Part shown: piece after piece, positions 11,134-21,712 of the stretch
Layout of the letters: the number at the start of each line of letters is the position of its first letter
Position numbering within the stretch: position 1 is the first letter of the stretch
From: Dichetophora obliterata
Taxonomy: Eukaryota > Arthropoda > Insecta > Diptera > Sciomyzidae
Direction of reading: 5' to 3'
Assembly (NCBI GenBank): GCA_963920525.1
Contig: OY986436.1
Location: 94,309,342-94,373,341 of the forward strand
DNA length: 64,000 bases
The notes under the pieces: generated by a model
What the model was told of the DNA's origin: nothing
Database searches by the model: none
The model's input: only the letters and a program-made list of their open reading frames with translations
Made by a program: the position numbers and the translations under genes

Positions 11134-11770
11134 CCCTCCAGGAAATGTGAGCATTCCCGGATGTAACCAAGAAACATTCCATGGAGTGTAGGAAGCATTC
11201 CCCTTTGGTGCACACTCCATTGCTTTTTTTACATAGCATGTCATTAGAGGGAAACATTCCTCTCCACTGTGTTAAAAGTCAAGTGGAAACATTCCTCTCC
11301 GCTGTCTTAAAAAGTGAATTAGAAGCAGTCCTCTCCCCTGTTCTGAAAATTATGCCGAAACATTCCTCTCCCTTGTTTTGAAAATGCTCGGCCAGGATTC
11401 GGACCCGGGACCCTTGAGCGACAGTCAAGCGCGCTACCACTAGACTACCGAATTCTATAATAAGCGGCTAGGAAACAATGATATTTTTATTTTCTGTTGT
11501 CATTGCTTGACAATAAGTAAAAGTTTCCACATGTATTCTTAAAGAAGCGGTTTGGAAACAACATAAATTCAAAACTACCAATATAATTTCAAAAGATATG
11601 ATGGGGAATGTTTATTCATCACTTCCATATGTAAGTCTTCCTATTTATACAATAAGGAAGCAGTTTGGAAACAACATAAATATAAAACTACCCTTAAGCT
11701 TCCAAAAGATACGGTGGGGAATGTTTTTATATCACATTTAGATGGAAGTCTTCCGATTTTTCCTGGAGGG
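11134..11770. mobile_element. 637-bp inverted-repeat element with tRNA-like core and tandem repeats
   Basis: The ends are CCCTCCAGGAAA and TTTCCTGGAGGG, flanked by TA on each side, as expected of a Tc1/mariner-type MITE. The left third (about 11150-11380) holds four or five diverged ~50-bp repeats with GAAACATTCCTCTCC. The centre holds a tRNA-Asp-like sequence on the minus strand. The right half holds about two and a half copies of a ~108-bp repeat with GGAAACAACATAAAT (near 11549 and 11657). There is no transposase. Confidence 0.65.
11386..11452 (-). other. tRNA-Asp(GTC)-like sequence, pseudogene or SINE head
   Basis: On the minus strand the text TAGTCTAGTGGTAGCGCGC fits an A box, and GGGTCCGAATCC fits a B box. 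The arm CTTGA-CTGTCGC-TCAAG makes a five-pair stem with a 7-base loop carrying GTC at the anticodon position, and CCGGG-TCCGAAT-CCTGG makes a T arm. The acceptor stem is only partly paired (about TCGG with CCGA). This looks like a degenerate tRNA-Asp copy captured by, or founding, the surrounding repeat, not a working tRNA gene. Confidence 0.65.
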
Positions 11771-11772
11771 TA

Positions 11773-12518
11773 TGTCCATACGGCTTAAATTCTTTTAACA
11801 TAAGTGCTTCATTAAGTTTCTAACGATATTTTTTAACTTATTTGTTTTAAATATATATATATATTTCTAATAAAAAATGGTTTAAAAATGCAAATTATAC
11901 CCCGTTGATTTTGCGCCAGTTTGATCAAACCACATCTGTCAAAACGCAAACACTCCTTAAGTGGCGCAGTTATTTTTCACAGTTGAATATATTTTTGGGG
12001 AGCTCTTGGTTTCAGCATAGTGAATCAGATTAAGTACTTGTTTCTTAAATTTTTCTGATTTCTGCACAATAACTAAGGAGAAACACAAAAAAAAAGGATT
12101 TTAAAAAATTAATTTAATTTAATTTTTAATTAAAGTTAAAGTTTAGAATTTATAGGCTTTCAAATTTAGAAAAATTACCTAAAAATCTTGCTGTTTTTCT
12201 CGTTTTTCAACAAAACTAAGCTTTAAGGGTATTTAAACAAAAATAATGCGAGTATCTATTCAACGAGGTGTCAAACATAAAATTCCATGCATAACTTTTT
12301 AAGATATATTTTTTTTTTATAAGAATTTTTCTGAAAAACTAATGGTTTTCTTTTTAAATTAAAAAGAGAATTATCAAAAAGATAACTACAGCCAGAATTA
12401 CTGTAGACAGCGAAACCTGTATTGGACTTACTGAGGTATGTAATCCCTACGCAGCGGCCGAAGGCCTCCTATTAAAAAGAGACAACTAAATACATTTTAG
12501 CGATTTTAAGTACAAAAA
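11773..12518. other. No gene recognised
   Basis: AT-rich DNA. The text ATCTATTCAACGAGGTGTCA near 12250 faintly echoes the inverse of CTCGTTGAATAGGTGACA near 131, suggesting a shared old repeat. No coding signal. Confidence 0.4.
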
Positions 12519-12808
12519 GGGTTGTATCGTAAATGCATGTATTTTTATGTTTGATATCTTGTTGAAAAGATACTTGTATTATATCTCTTTTGATACCCAT
12601 AAAGTTTAGTTTTGTTGGAAAACTTAAAAAATCGGCTAGATTTTTAGTCCATTTTTTCCAACGTTGGATGCCTATAACTTCTAAGCCAATTGCGAGCGAT
12701 CAGAATTTTTTAAAAATGAGAGTTGTTGCTATTCTTGAAACGTTCCAAAAATGTTAAAGCATAATAACAAACTTCAACAGTTTGGGCCTTTTTTACGATA
12801 CAACCGAA
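12519..12808. mobile_element. Candidate ~290-bp MITE
   Basis: Left end GGGTTGTATCGTAAA and right end TTTTTACGATACAACCGAA form a ~14-bp inverted repeat. The interior is non-coding and I could not define a target duplication. Confidence 0.5.
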
Positions 12809-12964
12809 CCAACACCAATATAGAAAATACAGAAAGCTATTACATCACTTCCTTATATTTTACTTCTTTGAAAAAAGTTCACTGCTTATTAACTAACGAT
12901 ACTAGTTGACAATTTTTGACACCTTATCGATAAAATAATGACAATTTATGTGCTCTGTCCTAAA

Positions 12965-13430
12965 AACGCCACGCTACGGGATGGAATGTACAGAAAGTAA
13001 TAACGTTGCTAATTAGTTGCACGGAACTGTATATAGCAGCCAACTGTGTAGAGCCAATTGTTGATAACAGTTTCCCCGTTCACAGAAATATCCTTATGAG
13101 TATTTAATAGCGCTACAGCAGTAAGGCGTTCCGTTCCATTAGCATTTCGAATCCAATTTTTCAAAAACTTTAATGTGCAAAAGGAACAGGAATGCTATAC
13201 TACAGGGCAAAGTAACAATTATTTCCAGAATTTAGTAAAGTTGCGGAAAGATCCATTTTGACAGCTACATTTGACGCCGCAAAATAATTGAGGTGTTTCA
13301 AGAGCTGTTCTGCAACCTTAATTTCTACTGTTGGTCCATTTAGTTACCTTTAACTCAAGTTCGGTTCCCAACTTTTCTATGTCTGTTTTATTTGGATACA
13401 ATACCCTTAAAGCCGTTTGAAAAGATTTAA
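12965..13430 (-). pseudogene. hAT transposase C-terminal remnant next to a Tc1-type end, copy 1
   Basis: Near 13012-13035 the complement of the Tc1-like end seen at 9380 is present alone. To its right, translation of the minus strand gives a protein-like stretch with FLKNWIRNANGTERLTAVAL and NTHKDISVNGETVINNW (about 13040-13160). This is the look of the C-terminal dimerisation region of hAT/ZMYM-type transposases (a K-W-L-R core, then L-x-x-L-x-x-x-H-K-D). The frame is broken to the right. Identical text is in copy 2 at about 18498-18963. Confidence 0.5.
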
Positions 13431-13560
13431 CTTATTTATTTTTGATGGACTTATGTTTTCAAAATTTCGATATCGAGATATCACTTAATTAACAAACTGA
13501 TAAACGAAAGGAATGACAAGCTTAATTCGATAAAAATCCTCTGGTATTTTTGACGTTATA

Positions 13561-14847
13561 CGAAGGGTGCCTTTTATATTTCGGGATTAGAGAACAAAAA
13601 CAAATATTAATCATCGAAAATCACTTTATTGTTTTTCAAAATATTCTCTATGAAGATCTATACACTTTTGCATGCGTTTGAACCAATTGTCGAAGCACTT
13701 TTGCCACTCTGATTGAGGTATCTCCAAAACATGCATTCTGAATGCCGCAACCGCTTCTTCGGGCGTCGAAAATCGTTGTCCACGCAGTTTATTCTTCACG
13801 GTTGGGAATAAAAAGAAGTCATTCAGTGCCAAGTCAGGACTTTACGGCGGATGACCCATCAAATCGATGTTTTGGGTGCTCAAAAATGCAGTTGTTTGAG
13901 CCGATGTGTGAGAGCTCGCATTGTCGTGGTGAAGAGTGATCCGTCTTCGGCGGTTGGTTTTCCTGATTTCTTGGAAGACAACTGGCAAACAAATGGTTGT
14001 GTACCACTCAGAGTTGACTGTTCTGCGTTGTTCTAGTGGTACGGTTGCGACATGTCCATATTTTCCGAAAAAACAGGTGACCATTTGCTTGGAAGTGCTT
14101 CGTGCGCGAACAACTTTTGTTGGATTTGGCTCATCTTGAAACACCCATACAGTCGACTGCTGTTTACTTTCGGGCTCATACGCGTAAATTCACGATTCAT
14201 CACCTGTCACGATGTCATAGACGTGTTTCGAAGCACCGCGATCGTATTTTTTGAGCATTTCCTTCGACCAATCGACACGAGCCTTTTTTTGAGCGATTGA
14301 CAAATCGTGTGGGATCCAATGCGAACAAATTTTTTTGACAATCAAATGTTTATGCAATATTGAATGTATGCTGGTCCCACTTATGCCTAAGGTTGCCTCA
14401 ATCTCACGATAGGTAACATGACGATCTTCCAATATCAGTTCGCGCACAGCATCAATGGTTTTCGGAACAACAGCTGATTTCGGACGACCTTCACGAAATT
14501 CGTCTTGGAGTGAACTAGGACCACGATTGAATTCACCATACCATCGATAAACACTGGTCCTTGATAGAGCTTCATCGCCAAAAATTGAATTAAGTTCATC
14601 ACTGTTGCTGTGTTAATCCACGTCGAAAGTTGTAAAAAATAATCGCACGAAAATGTTCACGATTTAATTCCATTTTTGGACCGAGATGAATCTTTTAAGT
14701 TACTATAAACAACACAAATAGCGCTCGTATGTCAAAACGTTCTGAGTACGTATAAGCCAACAAATGTCAAACTTTGCGATAGAGCTTTCAGTTGACAGAT
14801 TGCAACACCAGGGTTGCCAAATCCCGAAATATAAAAGGCACCCCTCG
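13561..14847 (-). mobile_element. mariner element, copy 1
   Basis: The inverted ends CGAAGGGTGCCTTTTATATT and its complement ending AAAAGGCACCCCTCG are flanked by TA at 13559-13560 and 14848-14849, the mariner target duplication. The total of 1287 bp is the usual full length. It carries one transposase frame on the minus strand, disabled. Confidence 0.93.
13626..14673 (-). pseudogene. mariner transposase, two stops plus 5-bp deletion
   Basis: This is an IS630/Tc1/mariner DD34D transposase. It has an N-terminal double helix-turn-helix that binds the inverted repeats (LILEDRHVTYREIEATLGIS), then the catalytic core. The first Asp is in IVTGDES, the second in ITLHHDNASSHTS and the third in SPDLALND. 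The codon after GDES is TGA where mariners have Trp, and the codon after MGHPP is TAA where they have Tyr. Copy 1 also lacks five bases after 14600, which shifts the frame near residue 26. The two stops are shared with copy 2, so the element was dead before the duplication. Confidence 0.93.
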
Positions 14848-14923
14848 TACTGCATCTTGATAAACGAGGCTTCCTTATTTTCATTCCAATATTAATAAAA
14901 GCATATCTCAGTTTTATTAAATA

Positions 14924-15960
14924 CTAGCGGGTGCGACAGACGTTGTACTGCCCCAATTCAACTAATTTCTTTGTGATCATTTTCATTTTGTGAATTTTTG
15001 AAAGTGAGGAAGTGTCCAAATAACGTGCCATTCGAGCCACACATGCCACACGTTTCTTTTTGAAGCTTCAATTCGTGACTAGCAAAACCGTCTTAAATAA
15101 AGCATTTTTATTTAATTGTGGGAGGTAAAATTGTGGGGTGTGACAATTTTTTATTAACTGAGGTATTAACCTTAATAAAATATCGCTCATTTATTTAAAG
15201 ACTGTCATAACTCAAAAAACACAAATTTTAGGTTAATGATGCAGAATTGTTCTTTATATCATGCTTCATATTGTGTAAAAATTTCATGTTATTATTTTGA
15301 ATACTCTCCGCGTGAGAGGAGAATATGCAAAATCGCGTTTTTGAGTTATGACGGTCTTCAAGTAAATGAGCGATATGTTGTAAATTTGGTGGCCTAAGGT
15401 GTTTCCGTTAATGAGATATTAAGAGGCACAGCATGAACGATTGCGTATACATAGAAAGGCGGTAAAAGTAGGCGTGAAAATATTTATATATAGTGACCAC
15501 TGCTGGGTCTTATATCACATTTACACCAAGTTTCACTATAAAACATGCAAAACTCGGTAATTATAATGCTTTCTGAAAAGTGGGCATAGTGGGCAACTAA
15601 TTTACAAATTTTTTTTCCAATACATCAAAAATCGTCTGAAATATAGCATTTCAATTAATTTGTTTGCGGTTATAGGGGGTGTAGCAACTTTCGTTTTCTT
15701 ATTACTTGAGATACATATAAACCTTGATAACAGATGTTGTAATTTTGGTGGCCTAAGGTGTTATCATTCCTGAGATCTTTAAAGACACTGCGCAAACGAT
15801 TTTGTGTGTAAAGAAGGGGCGGTAAAAGTAGGCGTGGAAATATTTATGTATAAAGTGACCACCAATTGGTCTCATGGCACATATACACCAAGTTTCAATA
15901 TAAAAACATGCACAACTCAGGACCTATCTTTCGTACCTGAAACACACAAAAAGTTTTTAG
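14924..15960 (-). mobile_element. Partial Helitron (3' end on the minus strand), copy 1
   Basis: Read on the minus strand the sequence ends GTACAACGTCTGTCGCACCC then GCTAG, followed by T, the CTAG-type Helitron terminus. To the right, blocks with GGTGGCCTAAGGTGTT (near 15390 and 15750) and GGCGGTAAAAGTAGGCGTG (near 15460 and 15820) repeat about 360 bp apart, as internal Helitron modules do. I see no clear 5' TC end, so the right limit is approximate. A MITE interrupts it at 15183-15373. Confidence 0.6.
15183..15373. mobile_element. 191-bp MITE with ~36-bp inverted repeats, copy 1
   Basis: The ends TCGCTCATTTATTTAAAGAC and GTCTTCAAGTAAATGAGCGA pair, continuing through TGTCATAACTCAAAAA. TA lies on each side (15181-15182 and 15374-15375), pointing to a Tc1/mariner-type MITE. 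Confidence 0.75.
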
Positions 15961-16064
15961 TACTAATTTTATTTTTTGGTGAAATAGAAAAAAAAAATAA
16001 ATCAAAAATGAAAGTGCTTTCTTTAAAAGTGAATTGTCTTTGTTTCAGTTTTCACAAAGGCCTG

Positions 16065-16174
16065 GGGCCGAATTACAGCATCCGTGATCGAGCAATATTA
16101 CAAAGGGCACGACGAGACAAGTGCCTATCAATCTTGTACAATTTTGCTCGCTCACGGATGCTGTAATTCGGCCC
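16065..16174. mobile_element. 110-bp hairpin MITE, copy 1
   Basis: GGGCCGAATTACAGCATCCG at the left is mirrored by CGGATGCTGTAATTCGGCCC at the right, with pairing for about 30 bp and a ~45-bp loop. CTG flanks both ends (16062-16064 and 16175-16177) and may be a 3-bp target duplication of PIF/Harbinger type. Non-coding. Confidence 0.7.
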
Positions 16175-17143
16175 CTGAATTCTCCAACATGAACATTTTG
16201 AAGCAAACATTAGTGTAAAACTGAAACACAGAATTGTTGAGATCGATCATTGTTTGAGTATATGACGCACAAGCAAATATTAAAACGAAGAATTCATGTT
16301 GAATAGCTTCTTACTTATATCACCAACAACACGCCAACTCCGTTACACACGAAAAGGAAATGAAAATAAAATTGTGTGTTGTGTGCTTCAAATAGTGTTT
16401 ATTTTCATTTATGTTAGAGATTTCTGTTACATGAGGAAAAATTTCTAAACCCTGCTTTATATCAAACTAAACTACTCATTAGACTGGTTTTTTCAAGAAT
16501 TTTTCGAAAATCAATGATATGACTAGTTAAAAACTTGACGTTTGGGATAAAAACCAACATGTGTTGATATGATCGTTTTATTTTGTTTTGTTTTTAAATA
16601 AATTGATTTTTAATTTTTAAAACATTCCAAAATTTTTACGCATTTCTCGATTTTTTTACACATAATAACTAATTGTGCAAATAAAACTGGTATGCACTAC
16701 GTTTTTTATTTAATTATTCCTAAAATATAGCTATACAATTTAAGAATCGGATAAAACTTACCAGAGATATTTCGCTTTTCGAAAAAATGTAATTTGTATT
16801 CTTATTGTAATAAAAATAATCTTAAAAATTAAAATTTGTAAAAATTGCAATTAAATGTTGTTGAAATGTTTTCTGAAACAACACTACATACATAAACAAA
16901 AATTTTTATGTACCTTAGGGGTCGTCCATAAACTACGTTACTGATTTTCCGGTTTTTTTACCCCCCTCCCCCTGCGTTACTTTTCGTAGTGCTTTTCAAA
17001 CCCCCCCCCCCCCATAAAGTACTGTGACATATGAAATTAATTCATTCGAATGATTATAACTATATTTTGACTAGCTCTGACAATTTTCACTAGTATTAGT
17101 GACTAGTATGACTAGATACATTAAAGGAACAATTGGAAAAAAA

Positions 17144-17350
17144 TCAATAATTAATATCATCTGTAAAAGCTATTCCATCTGCGATCCAAGATTCGATGCT
17201 CTCAATCACTGGGATAGAAGAAGCTGGTAGCTTTGTTGAGGATTCTTCAAAATAGAATTTTTCATCGGATTCTATGTCGACCCATTCAGGTGAATCCTCA
17301 TTTCTAAGAAATTCACCTGGTCTTTGACAGAGTAACCTTAAAGGCTGCAC
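17144..17350 (-). CDS. Short acidic open frame inside the GGGGTCGTCC element
   Basis: The 68-codon frame encodes an acidic, serine-rich peptide containing EFLRNEDSPEWVDIESDEKF and PASSIPVIESIESW. I do not recognise it. The unbroken frame, restrained composition and identical copy at 22682-22888 make it worth recording, but it could be an exon fragment of a lost transposase partner or a chance frame. Confidence 0.3.
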   Translation of the reverse strand: MQPLRLLCQRPGEFLRNEDSPEWVDIESDEKFYFEESSTKLPASSIPVIESIESWIADGIAFTDDINY

Positions 17351-17513
17351 CTGAGCTGGATCAAGTTCTGTGTTTTTGTGTTAATGCTTTCTGAAAATTG
17401 ATTAATTTAAATAGTATTTTTTATTCCGATTTATTGTAAACGATATAATACAAACTTATGGCAATTCATAAAAGTTTTAAAAACGAAATACAAGCCGCAG
17501 GTAGGACACGACC

Positions 17514-17753
17514 TTGAACCGATTTCTTTTTTCTGAGAAGGACAGTGCATGTCATACGGTATCTCCTTTGATCAAGAACATTCAGGCCTTAACGTCAAAG
17601 TCTGTCGCAAAAGCAAAGACCCACATTTTTCAGACGTGTGCTGAGATGGTGAAGGAATACCAAAAGGTTCCTGTGTCGAGGGAAAAGGTGGTGGAAGAAA
17701 TCGTTGTAACAAAAGTTAACCATCAATTTAGACGATCAAACATAAACATGTAA
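17514..17753 (+). CDS. Short basic open frame inside the GGGGTCGTCC element
   Basis: The 79-codon frame contains SPLIKNIQALTSKSVAKAKT, CAEMVKEYQKV and REKVVEEIVVTKV and looks helical and lysine-rich. No family recognised. It lies divergently (reading right) from the acidic frame at 17144-17350, within the inverted repeats, and is duplicated unchanged at 23052-23291. It may be a transposon gene fragment. Confidence 0.3.
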   Translation: MNRFLFSEKDSACHTVSPLIKNIQALTSKSVAKAKTHIFQTCAEMVKEYQKVPVSREKVVEEIVVTKVNHQFRRSNINM

Positions 17754-18497
17754 GGTTAAAAATTTTTGAAATGATTGTGTTATTAATTAGAGGTTTTTCG
17801 TCGATTTTTTTAATTTTTGGTAACGTTACAATATCTAAACACCTCCCCCCCCTACCGTTACTTATCGTAGTGCATTTCAAAACTCCTCCTCCTCTAAATT
17901 GGTAACGTAGTTTATGGACGACCCCTTATGTAAGTTAACTTACCACAAACTAAACAACTTTTTTTTTAACTTTAATCTGGCGGTATGATTGGTATCTGAT
18001 CCGATTTTGATGAAATAGTAAAGAAAGAGTTGCTGTGGTGAAAATTCAAATTGTTGGTTTTTGGGGTATTTTTAATATTTTTTATCTAAAACCAGGGTCT
18101 GATATGTTGGCAGCCCTGGCATTCTAAAACTTTTTATAGTTAAAATCAGAATTTTTTGTATTTACTGAAGTCATTTTAAATGAGAAACATATAGGGTTTT
18201 CACAAGCTGTCGTATTGTTTTATTGTCGTATTTTTCACAACAGTTGTAAATTTTTTGTTGTTGCCTTCCATATAAAATTAATTTACGACAATACAATCTC
18301 GATTGGTATGTATACTGTACGTCATATTTCACCAGTGCTGTGAAGTTTACGAGGCAAAAATGTTTGGAGAAGAAATTGAATTTCTTGATAGTTTTGACGT
18401 GGCTTTCTGATTGAGGAAAGGTATAATGCAGACAATTTTTGACAATTTTTGACACCTTATCGATAAAATAATGACAATTTATGTGCTCTGTCCTAAA

Positions 18498-18963
18498 AAC
18501 GCCACGCTACGGGATGGAATGTACAGAAAGTAATAACGTTGCTAATTAGTTGCACGGAACTGTATATAGCAGCCAACTGTGTAGAGCCAATTGTTGATAA
18601 CAGTTTCCCCGTTCACAGAAATATCCTTATGAGTATTTAATAGCGCTACAGCAGTAAGGCGTTCCGTTCCATTAGCATTTCGAATCCAATTTTTCAAAAA
18701 CTTTAATGTGCAAAAGGAACAGGAATGCTATACTACAGGGCAAAGTAACAATTATTTCCAGAATTTAGTAAAGTTGCGGAAAGATCCATTTTGACAGCTA
18801 CATTTGACGCCGCAAAATAATTGAGGTGTTTCAAGAGCTGTTCTGCAACCTTAATTTCTACTGTTGGTCCATTTAGTTACCTTTAACTCAAGTTCGGTTC
18901 CCAACTTTTCTATGTCTGTTTTATTTGGATACAATACCCTTAAAGCCGTTTGAAAAGATTTAA
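18498..18963 (-). pseudogene. hAT transposase C-terminal remnant, copy 2
   Basis: Duplicate of the remnant at 12965-13430, including the isolated Tc1-type end near 18545-18568. No difference between the two was noticed. Confidence 0.5.
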
Positions 18964-19093
18964 CTTATTTATTTTTGATGGACTTATGTTTTCAAAATTT
19001 CGATATCGAGATATCACTTAATTAACAAACTGATAAACGAAAGGAATGACAAGCTTAATTCGATAAAAATCCTCTGGTATTTTTGACGTTATA

Positions 19094-20385
19094 CGAAGGG
19101 TGCCTTTTATATTTCGGGATTAGAGAACAAAAACAAATATTAATCATCGAAAATCACTTTATTGTTTTTCAAAATATTCTCTATGAAGATCTATACACTT
19201 TTGCATGCGTTTGAACCAATTGTCGAAGCACTTTTGCCACTCTGATTGAGGTATCTCCAAAACATGCATTCTGAATGCCGCAACCGCTTCTTCGGGCGTC
19301 GAAAATCGTTGTCCACGCAGTTTATTCTTCACGGTTGGGAATAAAAAGAAGTCATTCAGTGCCAAGTCAGGACTTTACGGCGGATGACCCATCAAATCGA
19401 TGTTTTGGGTGCTCAAAAATGCAGTTGTTTGAGCCGATGTGTGAGAGCTCGCATTGTCGTGGTGAAGAGTGATCCGTCTTCGGCGGTTGGTTTTCCTGAT
19501 TTCTTGGAAGACAACTGGCAAACAAATGGTTGTGTACCACTCAGAGTTGACTGTTCTGCGTTGTTCTAGTGGTACGGTTGCGACATGTCCATATTTTCCG
19601 AAAAAACAGGTGACCATTTGCTTGGAAGTGCTTCGTGCGCGAACAACTTTTGTTGGATTTGGCTCATCTTGAAACACCCATACAGTCGACTGCTGTTTAC
19701 TTTCGGGCTCATACGCGTAAATTCACGATTCATCACCTGTCACGATGTCATAGACGTGTTTCGAAGCACCGCGATCGTATTTTTTGAGCATTTCCTTCGA
19801 CCAATCGACACGAGCCTTTTTTTGAGCGATTGACAAATCGTGTGGGATCCAATGCGAACAAATTTTTTTGACAATCAAATGTTTATGCAATATTGAATGT
19901 ATGCTGGTCCCACTTATGCCTAAGGTTGCCTCAATCTCACGATAGGTAACATGACGATCTTCCAATATCAGTTCGCGCACAGCATCAATGGTTTTCGGAA
20001 CAACAGCTGATTTCGGACGACCTTCACGAAATTCGTCTTGGAGTGAACTAGGACCACGATTGAATTCACCATACCATCGATAAACACTGGTCCTTGATAG
20101 AGCTTCATCGCCAAAAATTGAATTAAGTTCATCCATGCACTGTTGCTGTGTTAATCCACGTCGAAAGTTGTAAAAAATAATCGCACGAAAATGTTCACGA
20201 TTTAATTCCATTTTTGGACCGAGATGAATCTTTTAAGTTACTATAAACAACACAAATAGCGCTCGTATGTCAAAACGTTCTGAGTACGTATAAGCCAACA
20301 AATGTCAAACTTTGCGATAGAGCTTTCAGTTGACAGATTGCAACACCAGGGTTGCCAAATCCCGAAATATAAAAGGCACCCCTCG
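19094..20385 (-). mobile_element. mariner element, copy 2
   Basis: Same element and same TA-flanked ends as the copy at 13561-14847, 1292 bp because it keeps the five bases deleted there. Confidence 0.93.
19159..20211 (-). pseudogene. mariner transposase, two in-frame stops
   Basis: This is the better copy. The reading frame runs from the ATG at 20211 (MELNREHFRAIIFYNF) for ~350 codons, broken only by TGA after IVTGDES and TAA after MGHPP. The N-terminal helix-turn-helix region and all three catalytic Asp positions (GDES, HHDN, PDLALND) are present. The third motif reads PDLALND where related mariners usually have a Pro before the last Asn-Asp. The product would be truncated before catalysis is possible. 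Confidence 0.93.
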
Positions 20386-20461
20386 TACTGCATCTTGATA
20401 AACGAGGCTTCCTTATTTTCATTCCAATATTAATAAAAGCATATCTCAGTTTTATTAAATA

Positions 20462-21500
20462 CTAGCGGGTGCGACAGACGTTGTACTGCCCCAATTCAAC
20501 TAATTTCTTTGTGATCATTTTCATTTTGTGAATTTTTGAAAGTGAGGAAGTGTCCAAATAACGTGCCATTCGAGCCACACATGCCACACGTTTCTTTTTG
20601 AAGCTTCAATTCGTGACTAGCAAAACCATCTTAAATAAAGCATTTTTATTTAATTGTGGGAGGTAAAATTGTGGGGTGTGACAATTTTTTATTAACTGAG
20701 GTATTAACCTTAATAAAATATCGCTCATTTATTTAAAGACTGTCATAACTCAAAAAACACAAATTTTAGGTTAATGATGCAGAATTGTTCTTTATATCAT
20801 GCTTCATATTGTGTAAAAATTTCATGTTATTATTTTGAATACTCTCCGCGTGAGAGGAGAATATGCAAAATCGCGTTTTTGAGTTATGACGGTCTTCAAG
20901 TAAATGAGCGATATGTTGTAAATTTGGTGGCCTAAGGTGTTTCCGTTAATGAGATATTAAGAGGCACAGCATGAACGATTGCGTATACATAGAAAGGCGG
21001 TAAAAGTAGGCGTGAAAATATTTATATATAGTGACCACTGCTGGGTCTTATATCACATTTACACCAAGTTTCACTATAAAACATGCAAAACTCGGTAATT
21101 ATAATGCTTTCTGAAAAGTGGGCATAGTGGGCAACTAATTTACAAATTTTTTTTCCAATACATCAAAAATCGTCTGAAATATAGCATTTCAATTAATTTG
21201 TTTGCGGTTATAGGGGGTGTAGCAACTTTCGTTTTCTTATTACTTGAGATACATATAAACCTTGATAACAGATGTTGTAATTTTGGTGGCCTAAGGTGTT
21301 ATCATTCCTGAGATCTTTAAAGACACTGCGCAAACGATTTTGTGTGTAAAGAAGGGGCGGTAAAAGTAGGCGTGGAAATATTTATGTATAAAGTGACCAC
21401 CAATTGGTCTCATGGCACATATACACCAAGTTTCAATATAAAAACATGCACAACTCAGGACCTATCTTTCGTACCTGAAACACACAAAAAGTTTTTAGTA
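20462..21500 (-). mobile_element. Partial Helitron, copy 2
   Basis: Duplicate of 14924-15960, with the CTAG terminus at 20462-20465 and one substitution at 20628. Right limit approximate. Confidence 0.6.
20721..20911. mobile_element. 191-bp MITE, copy 2
   Basis: Duplicate of 15183-15373 with the same TA-flanked inverted repeats. Confidence 0.75.
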
Positions 21501-21602
21501 CTAATTTTATTTTTTGGTGAAATAGAAAAAAAAAATAAATCAAAAATGAAAGTGCTTTCTTTAAAAGTGAATTGTCTTTGTTTCAGTTTTCACAAAGGCC
21601 TG

Positions 21603-21712
21603 GGGCCGAATTACAGCATCCGTGATCGAGCAATATTACAAAGGGCACGACGAGACAAGTGCCTATCAATCTTGTACAATTTTGCTCGCTCACGGATGCT
21701 GTAATTCGGCCC
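21603..21712. mobile_element. 110-bp hairpin MITE, copy 2
   Basis: Duplicate of 16065-16174. Confidence 0.7.

Larger units (their letters stand above)
16918..17925. mobile_element. 1008-bp element with GGGGTCGTCC ends, copy 1
   Basis: A perfect 24-bp inverted repeat begins GGGGTCGTCCATAAACTACG. TTA flanks both ends (16915-16917 and 17926-17928). The subterminal parts are also inverted relatives, with C-runs (16965-17012 and 17845-17895) around CGTTACTT and CGTAGTGC. A 3-bp TTA duplication and G-rich ends suggest PIF/Harbinger, but the superfamily is inference. Two short open frames lie inside, on opposite strands. Confidence 0.8.
12908..18440. repeat. 5.5-kb tandem duplication, copy 1
   Basis: Bases 12908-18440 recur head-to-tail at 18441-23973. 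The offset is 5533 up to 14600 and 5538 after it, because copy 1 lacks five bases (CATGC) found at 20134-20138. By eye I found only three substitutions: 15090 G/A, 16569 A/G and 17804 A/T. The junction at 18431-18450 shows two successive GACAATTTTT words, and GACAA is shared at the far end, suggesting repair at microhomology or unequal exchange. Confidence 0.95.

Noticed and set aside
11386..11452. Functional tRNA-Asp gene
   Set aside because: The acceptor stem is poorly paired and the D arm is irregular. The sequence is embedded in a repeat element.
13742..14300. Several plus-strand frames over the mariner (and at 19275-19833)
   Set aside because: All are shadows of the minus-strand transposase, and the exact duplication in both tandem units adds no support.
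15804..16166. 120-codon plus-strand frame, duplicated at 21342-21704
   Set aside because: It runs through Helitron body and into the hairpin MITE at 16065. Its identity in both copies reflects the duplication, not selection.
16995..17012. C-run as a G-quadruplex or telomere-like feature
   Set aside because: It is a simple homopolymer within the subterminal C-rich block of the GGGGTCGTCC element, with no periodic GGG spacing.
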